From positions 68,067-132,066 of the forward strand of contig JAGAXW010000025.1 of NCBI GenBank assembly GCA_017847725.1: DNA of 64,000 nucleotides. Reading direction: 5' to 3'. Below are positions 45,404 to 55,338 of the stretch, in pieces. The stretch is from Prevotella sp. (GTDB lineage: Bacteria > Bacteroidota > Bacteroidia > Bacteroidales > Bacteroidaceae). The notes beneath the pieces are model-generated. The model was not told the origin of the DNA, ran no database searches, and was given only the letters and a program-made list of their open reading frames with translations. A program made the translations under genes and the position numbers. Each line of letters starts with the position of its first letter. The stretch's first letter is position 1.

Positions 45404-46864
45404 TTATTCATTAAAGTCGCGCTCTTTAGCCTTGTAGCCGTCGGGCGACAGCTCCGTCTGGTCTTTCTTGATGTAGTCCTTTGTGGCATCGACGGCAATG
45501 AGCACACCGTCCTCGATGCGTGCCGACTGCGGGTGGTAGCGGAAGGTGAGCTCCTTCGAGTCGTACTCTCCCAGGTACTTCAGCTTGCCGGTGGCTGCCG
45601 TCATCCACCAGACATGCTTCTTCGCACCGCTGATTTTCGTCAGGTCTACGCGCATCGAGTTGCCGTTGTAGTTATACACCAGCAGGTAGTCGGTGCCGCG
45701 GGTGGCTATCAGACGACTGTACTTCTCGCCGTTGTCGTGGATGATACTCTGGTCGGCCACACGCTCAAAATAGGGGAAGGTGAGCATGAGGCGCTTCAGG
45801 TATTGCATCTGCAGGAATCCAGGGTCGTGCAGAGCCTGATACCACGTCTTCACGTCGCCGGCATCGCCATACGAGGTGGGGTAGCCGGGCTTGAGCATCT
45901 GCATAATGGCGTTGTGGCCGTAGGTGTGGCCGCACGAGCCGGCAAAGACGCTCCAGTAGGCATAGCGGCGCACGTCGTAGTCCTGCCAGCGGGCCTCGTT
46001 GGGGTCGTGCAGACCCACGGGGATGTCCTCGTACGAGGGTTCAGCATCGAGTACGGGCTTGATGGGGTTGTACTTCCACGTGGAGTCCACGTACATCCAG
46101 TTGTCCTCCTCCGTGTTGTCGGGGATGGGGTAGTTGGCATTGCCCATGCGTTGTCCGTAGCGACGGTGGCCGCTCTGGAAGGTGTGAAAATCCATCCACT
46201 TGGCCTTCGACCACCACTTGGCCGACGTGTAGCGGCCGCGCGGATGGTAGGTCATGAGGTGGTTCTTGTCGATGGACTTGATGGTGGTGGCTAGCGCCTC
46301 CCACACCTCGGGCTTGATGTCGCCCTGGATGTCGCCACCCATGAACCAGATGATGTTGGGCTTCGACTTATAGCGGTTGGCCAGGAAGGTGCCGTACTTC
46401 TTGGCATCCTCCACCGAGAGTTTGCCGTCCTTGACGAGTCCGCCCCAGATGCACACCATGCCGATGTAGATGCCGTGGTCGGCAGCACGGTCGATGATGT
46501 AGTCCATGTGGTCCCAGTAGCCATAGACGCCCTTGCGGTCGATACCTTTGAAGTTCCATCCGTCGATATTCGACATCTGGCCGTAGATGTTGTAGGCCGG
46601 CACGCCGTCGATGGTCTGCACCTGCACCACGTTGTAGCCTGCCTTGGCCACACTCTGCAAGTACCATTCGGCCTCGGCGCGGTCGAGCCGTTCGGGCAGT
46701 AGCCAGCCCGTTTCGCCCAGCCAGAAGAAGGGCTGTCCGTTCTCAAACTGCAGATAACGCTGGTTATCCGATACGCATAGCTTGCCGTTGTCCCACGGCT
46801 TGCTGGCTGCCTGTGCCGACAGGGTCAGCAGTGCGAGGCATCCTATTATCAATAGTTTCTTCAT
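45404..46864 (-). CDS. GH140-type apiosidase (DUF4038)
   Basis: A 486-residue exported protein: signal peptide [22 protein letters not shown] barrel of the DUF4038/GH140 family, then a small C-terminal beta domain. [15 protein letters not shown] opens the barrel; the catalytic acid/base is probably Asp178 in FMGGD and the nucleophile Glu275 in [10 protein letters not shown], by analogy with the characterised apiosidase from the RG-II system. Apiose occurs in plants mainly in RG-II and apiogalacturonan, which makes this gene one of the best substrate markers here. The start at 46864 overlaps the GH95 stop by four bases; a longer frame to 47170 is antisense shadow. Confidence 0.85.
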   Translation of the reverse strand: MKKLLIIGCLALLTLSAQAASKPWDNGKLCVSDNQRYLQFENGQPFFWLGETGWLLPERLDRAEAEWYLQSVAKAGYNVVQVQTIDGVPAYNIYGQMSNIDGWNFKGIDRKGVYGYWDHMDYIIDRAADHGIYIGMVCIWGGLVKDGKLSVEDAKKYGTFLANRYKSKPNIIWFMGGDIQGDIKPEVWEALATTIKSIDKNHLMTYHPRGRYTSAKWWSKAKWMDFHTFQSGHRRYGQRMGNANYPIPDNTEEDNWMYVDSTWKYNPIKPVLDAEPSYEDIPVGLHDPNEARWQDYDVRRYAYWSVFAGSCGHTYGHNAIMQMLKPGYPTSYGDAGDVKTWYQALHDPGFLQMQYLKRLMLTFPYFERVADQSIIHDNGEKYSRLIATRGTDYLLVYNYNGNSMRVDLTKISGAKKHVWWMTAATGKLKYLGEYDSKELTFRYHPQSARIEDGVLIAVDATKDYIKKDQTELSPDGYKAKERDFNE

Positions 46865-49239
46865 AGTCCTTTTATGGTATAAGTCATGCCGGCCTTCGTG
46901 GCCAGTGAGTAGACGCCTTTCTCCTTGGTCTTCTTGATTCCCTTTCCGCTCAGCGGCGTGTTGCTGCGCAGCAGGCAGCGGCCACCGTGCTTGGCGCGGA
47001 TGGTGGCTACAGCCAGTCGACCGTCCTTCCAGTCGATGTCTACCTCGAAGCCGCCACGGGCCACGAGTCCCTTGACGCTGCCGTCTTTCCATAGGCCGGG
47101 CAGGGCGGGCAGCAGGTAGACGAAGCCGTCGTAGCTCTGCATGAGCATCTCGGCAATACCTGCCGTGCACCCGAAGTTGCCGTCAATCTGGAAGGGCGGG
47201 TGGGCATCGAACATGTTGGGATAGGTGCCGCCACGCTGCTTGACGGTGCCGAAGATGAGGAAGGTGTCGGCCGTCAGCGTCAGCTGGTCCTTGATGAGCT
47301 TATAGGCGTGGTCGCCGTCGAGCAGGCGTGCCCATGAGCATACCTTCCAGCCCATCGACCAACCGGTAGAGACATCGCCGCGGGCCTCGAGCGACTTGCG
47401 GGCTGCCTCCCACAGCTTGGGGGTGCGGTAGGGTGATATCTGGTTGGAGGGATAGAGGCCGAAAAGGTGGGAGAAGTGACGGTGGTTGTCCTTCGGGTCG
47501 TCCAGGTCGTCGAGCCACTCCTGCAGTTGTCCCCAGCGGCCTATCTGCATGGGCGGCAGCTGAGGCAGCTGTGCCTTGATGATGGTGAGCGTGGAGTCCT
47601 GAATGCCCAGTATGCGGGCGGCCTCCAGCACGTTGGTGTACAGCTCTGTCACTATCTGGTTGTCCATCGTGACACCCGCATCCAGCGGCGAGGGACGTCC
47701 CTTGCCGCCATGTTCTGGCGACTCACCCGGGCAGACGACCAGCCAGCCCTTGGTGGGGTGCTTCTGTAGCGTCTGCGTATAGAAGCGGGCAGCCTCGAAC
47801 ATGATGGGATAATACTGGCGCAGGAAATCCTTGTCGCCCGTGTAGAGGTAGTGCTCCCACAGGTGGCGGCACAGCCAGGCAGAGCCGGTGGGCCAAAGCC
47901 CCGTCTGTGCATGGTCTACGGGACCCGTGATGCGCCACTGGTCGGTGTTGTGGTGCAGCACCCATCCCTCGGCGCCATACATGTCGCGTGCCGTCTCGCG
48001 ACCGGTCACGCTGATTTCGCGGATGAGCTTGAACAACGGCTCGTTCAGTTCCGTCAGGTTTGTCACCTCTGAGGGCCAGTAGTTCATCTCCAGGTTGATG
48101 TTGGTGGTGTATTTCGAGTCCCACGAGGGCAGCATCTTGTCGTTCCAGATGCCCTGCAGGTTGGCAGGGTTCGTGTTGCCGGGCTGCGACGACGAGATGA
48201 GCAGGTAGCGCCCGAACTGGAAGTAGGTGGCCACGAGGTAGTTGTCTGTGACGCGCCCGAACTGCTCGATGCGCTTGTCGGTAGGCATGCTGGCAAAGGT
48301 ATCCTTGCCCAAGTCGAGCCTGACGCGATTGTAGTAGCGGTGGTAGGTCTTCTCGTGCAGCGCCTTCAGGGCTTCGTAGCCTAACTGCATGGCACCGTGC
48401 AGGCGCTCGCGCGACTGCTGTGCCTCGTCGCCTGTGATGTCCTTGTAACTCTTGACGTTGGTGCCTACGGTCAGGTAGACTACGGCCTCGTCGGCTCCCA
48501 CCACGCTGATGTTGCCGTTGCTGCTGCTCACCTTGCCGCCCTCGGCATCGACGGCCATGCGACCCATAAAGCGCACCTTACCCTTCAGGCTCTCGTGCTT
48601 GGCCGACACACCGAGCAGCGTAGCCTCTAACCCCTCGCTGCCGATGAGTACGTTCTCGTGAGGCGACGTCATGTTGGCGGTAAAGGTAATCTTGCCTTTC
48701 TCGCTGGCTGTCAGGCGGACGGCGATGACCTCGTGGCCGCCCAGGGGAGCGATGGTCTCGCGCTCGTACTGTACACCGTCTACCTTGTAGCGCACCATGC
48801 TCCTGGCATTGTCCAGGTCGAGCCAGCGCTCATAGGCGGTATAGTCGGCATGACCGGGCACGGCGATATACAGGTCGCCGAAGGGCTGATAGGGCATGCC
48901 CATGTTCTTGCCCGCACTGACGGGCATCACCTTCTCGTTGGCCAGTTGCTGCGCCTCCTTGTACTTGCCCTCAAAGATGAGTTGGCGCACCTTGGGCAGG
49001 GCCTCCTTGGCATGGGGGTTCACCACCTGGTTGGGTTGTCCGGCCCAGATGGTCTCTTCGTTCAGCTGGATGTGCTCGACGGCCGGAGTGCCGAACACCA
49101 TGCCGCCCATGACACCGTTGCCCACAGGCAGGGCCTGTGTCCACGTCATGGCCGGCCGGTTGTACCACAGCCTATATTCCTGAGCTGTCATCGTGACGAC
49201 AGCCATTAATCCCACAAAAAAGCAGTTTAGTCTTTTCAT
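46861..49239 (-). CDS. GH95 alpha-L-fucosidase / alpha-L-galactosidase
   Basis: A 792-residue exported enzyme starting [17 protein letters not shown]. Family features: [26 protein letters not shown], the barrel motif [13 protein letters not shown] near 378 with the asparagines that hold the catalytic water, [10 protein letters not shown] near 501 with the acid glutamate region, and [14 protein letters not shown] near 686. GH95 enzymes remove alpha-1,2-L-fucose, or L-galactose in plant glycans. It is first in the operon and its stop overlaps the GH140 start (ATGA). The start at 49239 was preferred to 49293 because it opens directly with the signal peptide. Confidence 0.88.
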   Translation of the reverse strand: MKRLNCFFVGLMAVVTMTAQEYRLWYNRPAMTWTQALPVGNGVMGGMVFGTPAVEHIQLNEETIWAGQPNQVVNPHAKEALPKVRQLIFEGKYKEAQQLANEKVMPVSAGKNMGMPYQPFGDLYIAVPGHADYTAYERWLDLDNARSMVRYKVDGVQYERETIAPLGGHEVIAVRLTASEKGKITFTANMTSPHENVLIGSEGLEATLLGVSAKHESLKGKVRFMGRMAVDAEGGKVSSSNGNISVVGADEAVVYLTVGTNVKSYKDITGDEAQQSRERLHGAMQLGYEALKALHEKTYHRYYNRVRLDLGKDTFASMPTDKRIEQFGRVTDNYLVATYFQFGRYLLISSSQPGNTNPANLQGIWNDKMLPSWDSKYTTNINLEMNYWPSEVTNLTELNEPLFKLIREISVTGRETARDMYGAEGWVLHHNTDQWRITGPVDHAQTGLWPTGSAWLCRHLWEHYLYTGDKDFLRQYYPIMFEAARFYTQTLQKHPTKGWLVVCPGESPEHGGKGRPSPLDAGVTMDNQIVTELYTNVLEAARILGIQDSTLTIIKAQLPQLPPMQIGRWGQLQEWLDDLDDPKDNHRHFSHLFGLYPSNQISPYRTPKLWEAARKSLEARGDVSTGWSMGWKVCSWARLLDGDHAYKLIKDQLTLTADTFLIFGTVKQRGGTYPNMFDAHPPFQIDGNFGCTAGIAEMLMQSYDGFVYLLPALPGLWKDGSVKGLVARGGFEVDIDWKDGRLAVATIRAKHGGRCLLRSNTPLSGKGIKKTKEKGVYSLATKAGMTYTIKGL

Positions 49240-49473
49240 CGTTTTATTTGGTTTACTATAAATAAGACTAACGACTGCTTTTTTTGTCGTCAACAGTGTT
49301 TCTTATACCAAGAGCGGAACTGTTCTACATTGACGTACCGCAACGTGTACGAAACCGATTTTCTTAACTATTTAAGAGTTCAATAACTAATATGTTTTTC
49401 AACAAATGCTGAAGGAGTTAAAATTTCAATCCGTGACTGATGGCATGGGTCAGTGGCACAACAGTCGACATGA
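49240..49473 (-). other. Spacer between sigma operon and GH95 operon
   Basis: 234 bp, AT-rich. It must hold the promoter of the GH95-led operon and the end of the sigma-factor operon transcript, but no TAnnTTTG box or convincing terminator was seen, so the GH95 operon may use another sigma factor or an activator. Confidence 0.4.
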
Positions 49474-50565
49474 TTATTTTTGCAGCCGCTGGCGGGTTAT
49501 GTCCAGTTTCAGTTGCATCTCCTGTGTCAGCTCTGGAATGGGGTGCCCATCTATGTAGCGGTCTATCTCGGCCGGCGAAAGGGAAAGAGGCTGGTTCTGG
49601 TGGGCACTACGGTCTGCCTTGTATTCTTTCTTGGTCAGCAGTTCTGCATCCAAGGGGAAGTAGTCGTCGAACAGCCAGAGGTTCATGGCATAGTTCTCAT
49701 ATCCTTTTCGCCTCATGGTGCCTTTCAACCGTCGTATTTCGCTATAGGCCAACAGGTCTCCCTGCGACACGTGCGGGTAGGGGCTGAGCTGATAGACGGC
49801 ATGCTGCGAGTCCATGACCATCTGTGGCGAGGCCACGGTCTCGTAGCCACTGGCTTCGCGTGCTATGAGCAAGTCGACCTTGCGACTCTTGCGAGGGGCC
49901 AGGGCGTCGTACACGGTCTTGATGGTCTGCGCCACCGTGTCTCGTTGGACGGTGATGGGCAAGTCTGGGTAGTCGTTGTGCAAGTCGGGGAAGGAGGGCA
50001 GCACAAAGGAGGGCATGTTCTCGTCGGCCCCGACGGGCATCATGCGGTCTGTGATGACTTCACGGTGGGCCAACTGGATGCGGCGGGTCGTCTTGTAGGG
50101 ATTGCTGAAGACATAGAGGTTGCAGATGCCGTCGACAAAGCAGACTACGGGTGGCAGCTCGTCCAGTGTACCTTTGCCATTCACCAGATACTGGCGGTGG
50201 TAGCAGGTCAGCTTCAGACAATAGCTTTTCTTCTTGTTCTTCTCCTTGACGACTTCTTTGAGCCGATAGGCCATGGGCTGCAGGCGAAGCACAGGGCCTG
50301 TCTGGCTCACCTCGATGTCCAGGGGCTGATAGGCAATATGGGTGATGCGGATATGGCCGTTGCTACTCATATCGGGCAGTCGGCCGTCGGCATCGGTCAC
50401 ACCGATTATCTTGCCCTGCTCGTCGTAGACGGAGGCCTGAATGACGGGCTGGCCGGTTATGGCGTCAAGGATGACGGTGGCATCCCCTCCAACTCCTCCC
50501 CTGCAGGGGATAGAAGCGACTGTGCAGAGGGCTACAGACAACAGAAAGTATAGCAGGCGCTTCAT
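49474..50565 (-). CDS. Exported protein with CarboxypepD_reg-like domain
   Basis: A 363-residue protein starting MKRLLYFLLSVALCTVAS, a signal peptide. Residues about 30-105 form a carboxypeptidase-regulatory-like (Ig-fold) domain (ATVILDAITGQPVIQASVYDEQGKIIGVTDADG), as found at the N-terminus of TonB-linked receptors and in surface proteins. The rest has no domain I recognise. Its start overlaps the preceding stop by four bases. A GC-rich repeat sits at the signal-peptide junction (IPCRGGVGG). Last gene of the sigma-factor operon. Confidence 0.75.
   Translation of the reverse strand: MKRLLYFLLSVALCTVASIPCRGGVGGDATVILDAITGQPVIQASVYDEQGKIIGVTDADGRLPDMSSNGHIRITHIAYQPLDIEVSQTGPVLRLQPMAYRLKEVVKEKNKKKSYCLKLTCYHRQYLVNGKGTLDELPPVVCFVDGICNLYVFSNPYKTTRRIQLAHREVITDRMMPVGADENMPSFVLPSFPDLHNDYPDLPITVQRDTVAQTIKTVYDALAPRKSRKVDLLIAREASGYETVASPQMVMDSQHAVYQLSPYPHVSQGDLLAYSEIRRLKGTMRRKGYENYAMNLWLFDDYFPLDAELLTKKEYKADRSAHQNQPLSLSPAEIDRYIDGHPIPELTQEMQLKLDITRQRLQK
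50488..50515. repeat. GC-rich repeat at signal-peptide junction
   Basis: TCCCCTCCAACTCCTCCCC then TGCAGGGGA forms part of the same palindromic family and encodes PCRGGVGG between the signal peptide and mature domain. Confidence 0.6.
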
Positions 50566-52841
50566 TCTATGACTTGTTGGTGATGGACGACGGTGCCGTC
50601 GTCGCTGATGCCTTCGAGGGTGACGAGGTAGCGCTTGGACAGGTCGCTGGCATAGAAGCGGATGGTGGCACGCCCGTCGGCATCGGTCTGTACCTTGGGG
50701 TTCCAATAGAGCGTGGTACGATGGTCGGGGCGTGTCTTGGCCGACGGGTCGGTGTACTGAGGTGAGTAGAAGTCGACATTGGGCTTCCATCCCTGTTGCT
50801 GGACGGTGGCCATGGAGAGTGGGCGGAAGGTCCTGCCCTTCAGACCAGGCTTCTGCCGGACAAGCAGCAGTCCGGAGGTTGACACGTGCCAGCCGTAGAT
50901 GGTCATGTGGGTTGCACCGACGTGGTCGAACCACTCGATGGACTCGATGGTCTGGGGCTGCAGCATCAGCAGTTCCTCCACGTTGCTGCGGAACTCGTCG
51001 ATGAAGACGACTGGCCCCTGCGATGATGGAGTCACAACGTTGTTCGAGTAGCGGATGCACAGCTCGCCCTCGGCATCGCGATAGACGGGGATTCCTAAGG
51101 TGCTGAGCAGAATCTCCATCGAGTGGAAGTTGTTGAGCATGGGGTCGTCGTCGTAGAAAGCACGGAAGGGCGGCATACCCATGAGGTTGGTGGGTTTGTG
51201 CTGACGCTTCTTCTCCTTGACCACCTCGGGCAGGTTGATGACTCGGTCGACGCTGCCGTACATGACCTGCTCCTGGGCCTGACGGACGAAGGCGTCGGGT
51301 ATGGCGGGCGCCGTGTGGCGGGCGCCGAACGGTGCGTGCAGGGTGGGGAAGGCCTGCGGGGTGATGTCCAGTTGTACGAGGCTGGTGCTACCCGTTTTAC
51401 GCATGCCCTCCAGCACATAGGTGGTGCCGTCGGGGAAGTCGAGTCCGTTGATGGTGAAGCGTGAACTGTCGCCCAGCTCGAAGGTCTCGCGGAAACCGGT
51501 GTCGGGGCGGATGAGCATCAGCTTGGGGCGCTTGACGCGCTTGAAGAGGGTGCCGCGAATCTGGCCGGAGATGGTCTGCGAGGTCTGGAAACCGTAGTCA
51601 ATACGGGGGTACTTGTTGCTGAGCATGTCGTCCAGCGAGTAGTCGTCGCTCTGCTGCATCAGGCTCTCGCTGATGGAGGGCTGCACGCTGTCGGGCTTCA
51701 CCACGTCGTAGTCGGCAACGCTCACGGAGAAGTTGCCGTAGACGGGGGTGCCGTCGGCCTCGGCAATGTCAATGGTCAGCTGCATGGGCTCGTTGTGTTG
51801 GCGGGCCTCGCCACGAATGGTGACCTGCGGCTCGGGAGCCTCGATACGGGCTTGGCTCTCAGCGATGATGTCGCCCGTCTGACGGTTCACCATGGCGACG
51901 CTGAGGCTGCCCGGACGTAGCGAATGGCCGTCGATGCGCAGCACCTTGCCCGGCGTGTAGTCCGTCACGATGAGGTTGCCGCTACCGTAAAGCACGCAGG
52001 ATAGCGGACCCGTCGCCGCCTCGTCCAACTGGATCAGCAGCTGTCCCTTACGCTGTACGAGTTGTAGCCTTCGGGATGCCTGCGGCACACCGTCTTTCTG
52101 CCTCAAGCCGACTCCCCTCCTGCCTGCAGCCGGCTCCCCGTCTACCTGAGGCGTCTTTCCTGCCACCTGCAATAGCTTATAGCAGAAACGCTCTGCGGGG
52201 AAGTTGCGCATCCATTGGGTATAGGCTGCCAGCGTGTAGCTGCCGCCATGCAAGTGGTGCGGCAGGGTGATGGCATTGGCGAAGACACCGTCGCTGTCGC
52301 ATCGGACGATGATGCGCTGAACCAGCGTGTCGGCAGCGTTGTCGAGCAGTTCGACATAGACGTAGCGCGAGCGGCTGATGGGGGTATGCGTGACGGCATC
52401 CACCAGATGGGCGCGGAACCACACGGTGTCGCCAGGCACATAGTAGGGACGGTCGGTGTGGATGTGGATGACCTCTTGGGGTACGTGGGCATAATAGTTC
52501 AGTATGCGCTGCTCGATGTCCAGCGAGTCGGTCTTGCCGAGCAGTAGTTGGCTGGCCCTGCTCAGTTGCGAGCGCTGATAGGGGTCGGCTGTCAGGTCCT
52601 GCATCTGTTGTATGCAGGCATGCAATTGCTTGTACTGACTGCGTGACAGCTGCCCCCGATAGTCGTCGCCCAGCCTGTACATGATGACGGTGATGGCGCG
52701 GTCGTTGTCGGTGCCTTGGCCGGTGTACTTCTCCTTCATGTGCTGCACCTTGGCCATCAGTTCGTGGAAGGATGCGGACTGCTGGGCGTGACAGTCCAGT
52801 GCCAGTATCAGAAGCAGTGAAAGGTTGAAGATATGTCTCAT
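50562..52841 (-). CDS. MG2-domain / TonB plug-like exported protein
   Basis: A 759-residue protein with signal peptide MRHIFNLSLLLILALDCHAQ. A helical segment is followed near 130 by HTDRPYYVPGDTVWFRAHL, the MG2 motif of alpha-2-macroglobulin-like proteins, then further beta domains. Residues about 577-657 (LGIPVYRDAEGEL; VVFIDEFRSNVEELLML) resemble the plug of TonB-dependent receptors but lack a barrel. Proteins of this layout are widespread in Bacteroidetes and of unknown role, perhaps surface protein or peptide handling. A Pro/Gly/Arg linker near 230-256 looks like a decayed GC-rich repeat. Both ends overlap neighbours by four bases. Confidence 0.75.
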   Translation of the reverse strand: MRHIFNLSLLLILALDCHAQQSASFHELMAKVQHMKEKYTGQGTDNDRAITVIMYRLGDDYRGQLSRSQYKQLHACIQQMQDLTADPYQRSQLSRASQLLLGKTDSLDIEQRILNYYAHVPQEVIHIHTDRPYYVPGDTVWFRAHLVDAVTHTPISRSRYVYVELLDNAADTLVQRIIVRCDSDGVFANAITLPHHLHGGSYTLAAYTQWMRNFPAERFCYKLLQVAGKTPQVDGEPAAGRRGVGLRQKDGVPQASRRLQLVQRKGQLLIQLDEAATGPLSCVLYGSGNLIVTDYTPGKVLRIDGHSLRPGSLSVAMVNRQTGDIIAESQARIEAPEPQVTIRGEARQHNEPMQLTIDIAEADGTPVYGNFSVSVADYDVVKPDSVQPSISESLMQQSDDYSLDDMLSNKYPRIDYGFQTSQTISGQIRGTLFKRVKRPKLMLIRPDTGFRETFELGDSSRFTINGLDFPDGTTYVLEGMRKTGSTSLVQLDITPQAFPTLHAPFGARHTAPAIPDAFVRQAQEQVMYGSVDRVINLPEVVKEKKRQHKPTNLMGMPPFRAFYDDDPMLNNFHSMEILLSTLGIPVYRDAEGELCIRYSNNVVTPSSQGPVVFIDEFRSNVEELLMLQPQTIESIEWFDHVGATHMTIYGWHVSTSGLLLVRQKPGLKGRTFRPLSMATVQQQGWKPNVDFYSPQYTDPSAKTRPDHRTTLYWNPKVQTDADGRATIRFYASDLSKRYLVTLEGISDDGTVVHHQQVIE

Positions 52842-53458
52842 GGCTGTCCCTCCGTCTTTTCGTTGCCAATCATGGCCTCCATGGGTAGGTCGCTGTTCCC
52901 AATCTCCCCCATCATGATGCGTCGTACGAGCCGTTGCAGACGGGCGTCGGCACGGATTATCTGTTCGGCCTTGGCCGTATAGCTGCTGTCCGACACCTGC
53001 GCCAACTCCTGCTCCAGACGCTCAATGTAGATTTGCAGGCTGTCGGCATTGTCGGCAGCCTTGGAAACTGTCTTGGCCTTTGCGGGCTTGGACACCACCT
53101 TCTGCGCCACAACAGGGGAGGGGGCTGTTGGTGAAGCAGTGAGGGTGTCGCCGACAGCGACTGCCGCCACCTCCTTTGCTACGGCCCTGACGTGGCCCGT
53201 GTCCCCTTCGTCGTGAGGCCACAGTACGACGGAACCCGCTGCGACAACGATGGCGACGACAGCTGCCACGGCCCCGCGTAGCAGTCGGCGGCGCATCTGT
53301 CGCCGTCCTACGATGCGGTCATATACCTCCGTCTCGTCCTCCACCAGCCATTGGTCGACATGCTCCTGCGACTGTTGACGCAGCAGTTGGGCTATCAGGT
53401 GCTCCTCCTCGGGGGTGGTCTGCTCCTGCAGCAGTTTGTTAATCAGTTTGTCGTTCAT
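52838..53458 (-). CDS. Single-pass membrane protein, probable anti-sigma factor
   Basis: A 206-residue protein. The N-terminal 60 residues are cytoplasmic and helical (MNDKLINKLLQEQTTPEEEHLIAQLLRQ), followed by basic residues and one membrane helix at about 64-84 (RLLRGAVAAVVAIVVAAGSVVLW). The periplasmic part has a Pro/Ser/Ala-rich linker and a helical C-terminus. Position immediately after a sigma-factor gene, with four-base overlap, and topology suggest an anti-sigma factor, but it lacks a recognisable FecR or zinc-finger domain. It is translationally coupled to both neighbours. The start at 53458 replaces a longer shadow frame. Confidence 0.7.
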   Translation of the reverse strand: MNDKLINKLLQEQTTPEEEHLIAQLLRQQSQEHVDQWLVEDETEVYDRIVGRRQMRRRLLRGAVAAVVAIVVAAGSVVLWPHDEGDTGHVRAVAKEVAAVAVGDTLTASPTAPSPVVAQKVVSKPAKAKTVSKAADNADSLQIYIERLEQELAQVSDSSYTAKAEQIIRADARLQRLVRRIMMGEIGNSDLPMEAMIGNEKTEGQP

Positions 53459-53955
53459 CGTGAACCTCCTTTCTTTTTTGTCATTTCTAATAGTTTCCGC
53501 TTGGCTGTGCTCAGTATGGCACTGATCGAGCGCGGACCGATGCCCGTCACAGCCGTAATCTCCGCCAGTTCCATCTCCAGTTCGTGACGCATGCGAAACA
53601 GACGCTGCTCGGTGGGTGCAAGCCGGGAGATGGCCGAGCGCAGCAGCGCCACGTCGTCGCGGGCTTCCAGCTGTTGGCTGATGGTCTCGCTGGCGACAGC
53701 CTCCTGGACCAGAGACACCGCTTGTCGGGTCTGTCTCTTGCGCCACTCGCTGACGCACAGGTTCTTGGCCATTCGGATGGCTAACGGCTCTACGCCTATC
53801 TGTAAGTCGATGCGCTCCTGCAGCAGCCACAGCCGCATGAGCGTTTCCTGGGCGATGTCCTCGGCAGTATCGTTGTCGCCGAAGAATGCTCGCCCTACTG
53901 TCAGCAGTCGGGGGCGTAGCGTCTTGGCAATATGTTCGAACTCTTGGCGGGTCAT
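53455..53955 (-). CDS. ECF-type RNA polymerase sigma factor
   Basis: A 166-residue sigma-70 family protein with region 2 (RAFFGDNDTAEDIAQETLMRLWLLQ) and region 4 (RLAPTEQRLFRMRHELEMELAEITAVTGIGPRSISAILSTAKRKL) and no regions 1 or 3, so group IV. It probably activates its own operon and perhaps other genes when released by the downstream membrane protein. The start is the only credible methionine. Four genes follow in the chain sigma, anti-sigma-like, MG2/plug, CarboxypepD, each pair overlapping by four bases. Confidence 0.9.
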   Translation of the reverse strand: MTRQEFEHIAKTLRPRLLTVGRAFFGDNDTAEDIAQETLMRLWLLQERIDLQIGVEPLAIRMAKNLCVSEWRKRQTRQAVSLVQEAVASETISQQLEARDDVALLRSAISRLAPTEQRLFRMRHELEMELAEITAVTGIGPRSISAILSTAKRKLLEMTKKKGGSR

Positions 53956-53994
53956 GTCGCTTTAAATACGTGCGAGGCGGACGGATGTTAAGTA

Positions 53995-54029
53995 AAAAAG
54001 GCTCAACTTTTTCGTTTGAGCCTTTTTTT
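53995..54029 (-). terminator. Rho-independent terminator after esterase gene
   Basis: The stem GGCTCAA/TTGAGCC (54000-54006 with 54016-54022) is flanked by A-rich and T-rich runs on both sides and ends the minus-strand FucI-esterase transcript; it may work in both directions. Confidence 0.85.
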
Positions 54030-54032
54030 GAT

Positions 54033-55328
54033 TTATTTGTAGAGTGACTTCAGAGCCTCGTCGGGCTCGATGGTTATCTTGTCTTCGTCGAGCATCGAGC
54101 GGTCCAGGCCGAAGACGTCGATGAAGAAGTCGTATACGGCCTGACGCTTGTCGCGGTTGAAGTCGTGGCGCTGTTTGGGCAGGTGGATGTTCCTAACTTT
54201 GTCCTTAGCCCCATAGAAACCGTAGATGCGCTGCAGATAGGGGAACTCCAGTGTGGGCACGCTGCTGGTCCAGTCGCCGCCGTCGCTGACGACGAGCATG
54301 GGCTTGGGAGCGATGACGGCAGCCAGCTCCGGTTCGCAGGTGCCGCCGGCTGCGAGTTGTACGGGCTTGCCGCTCTCACAGGGACAGCCGCCGTCGAAGT
54401 GGCTGGCCAGGTGGACTACAGGGGCCGAGGCGGTGACACGGTTGTCCAGCAGTGACAACAATACGGTATGGGTGCCGCCGCCAGAGCCGCCCATCACGCC
54501 GACGCGCAGGGTGTCGATGTCTTTGCGGTTCTTGAGCATATAGTCCAGTAGCACGTAGCCGCAGGCAGCCTGATAGACGTGGGCACGACTGGTGTGGTGG
54601 GCCTTGGCGCCCACCTCTTTCTCAGATTCGCCCCATCCGTAGAGGTCGAAGTCGACACAGACGGCTCCCATGCGTGCCAGCGTGCCGAGGCGCTGCTGCT
54701 CGTCCTTGCGATAGCGCAGGGGCCAGTGGCCGTCGGGACAGACGATGAGGGCGTGCTTGCCCTTCTTCGTCGAGGCGTAGATGGTGCCGAACAGGTGCTG
54801 ACCGGGCGTCAGTTCAATGCAGATGTTCTGCGTGGTGTAGCCGTCGTGCTTGCGTATCTTCGACAGCAGGGGTTTCCCCAGCACGCACGAGTCGAGAAAC
54901 TGGTCGAGCTCCAGACGCTGGCGCACCTCGCGGCGCAGCGTGTCGCGACGGGCCTCCCATTGGCTCTTGTCGCTGTAGAGCGACGACAGATAGTCGAGCA
55001 TCATCTTGCCCTCCTGCTCGTGGCGGCGCGGATATTCGTAGCGCTTGATCTTATAGAGGTTGCCCGACTGCTTCCACCAGTTCCAGTCATAGTGCTTGCA
55101 GATGTTGTCGAGCGTCATTTCCAGAGAGTAGGGACGCACGCGAAAGTCGGCATAGGCCAGTCGCTTGCCCACGGTGTCGACGTTGGCATCGAACTTGAAC
55201 TTGACACCAAAGCGACGGGCCACGTCCTGCATCAGGTCGTGGACGGGGCGTTCGTAGCGCGTCTCAAATGTCTGGGCCATCGCGAACGATGACACAGACA
55301 TGAGGACGGCAAACAGCAGTTTTCTCAT
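54033..55328 (-). CDS. Exported alpha/beta-hydrolase esterase with N-terminal STN-like domain
   Basis: A 431-residue protein with signal peptide MRKLLFAVLMSVSSFAMAQ. Residues about 25-95 look like an STN (secretin/TonB short N-terminal) domain, and from about 165 an alpha/beta-hydrolase follows, with nucleophile serine about 282 in VGVMGGSGGG and a late histidine in KQRHDFN. The family includes acetyl-xylan esterase-like enzymes and serine pectin methylesterases; a serine-type pectin methylesterase is known from the B. thetaiotaomicron RG-II locus and is a candidate match. It follows FucI by 10 bp and is the last gene of the downstream-ending operon. Confidence 0.78.
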   Translation of the reverse strand: MRKLLFAVLMSVSSFAMAQTFETRYERPVHDLMQDVARRFGVKFKFDANVDTVGKRLAYADFRVRPYSLEMTLDNICKHYDWNWWKQSGNLYKIKRYEYPRRHEQEGKMMLDYLSSLYSDKSQWEARRDTLRREVRQRLELDQFLDSCVLGKPLLSKIRKHDGYTTQNICIELTPGQHLFGTIYASTKKGKHALIVCPDGHWPLRYRKDEQQRLGTLARMGAVCVDFDLYGWGESEKEVGAKAHHTSRAHVYQAACGYVLLDYMLKNRKDIDTLRVGVMGGSGGGTHTVLLSLLDNRVTASAPVVHLASHFDGGCPCESGKPVQLAAGGTCEPELAAVIAPKPMLVVSDGGDWTSSVPTLEFPYLQRIYGFYGAKDKVRNIHLPKQRHDFNRDKRQAVYDFFIDVFGLDRSMLDEDKITIEPDEALKSLYK

Positions 55329-55338
55329 CTTTCAACTT

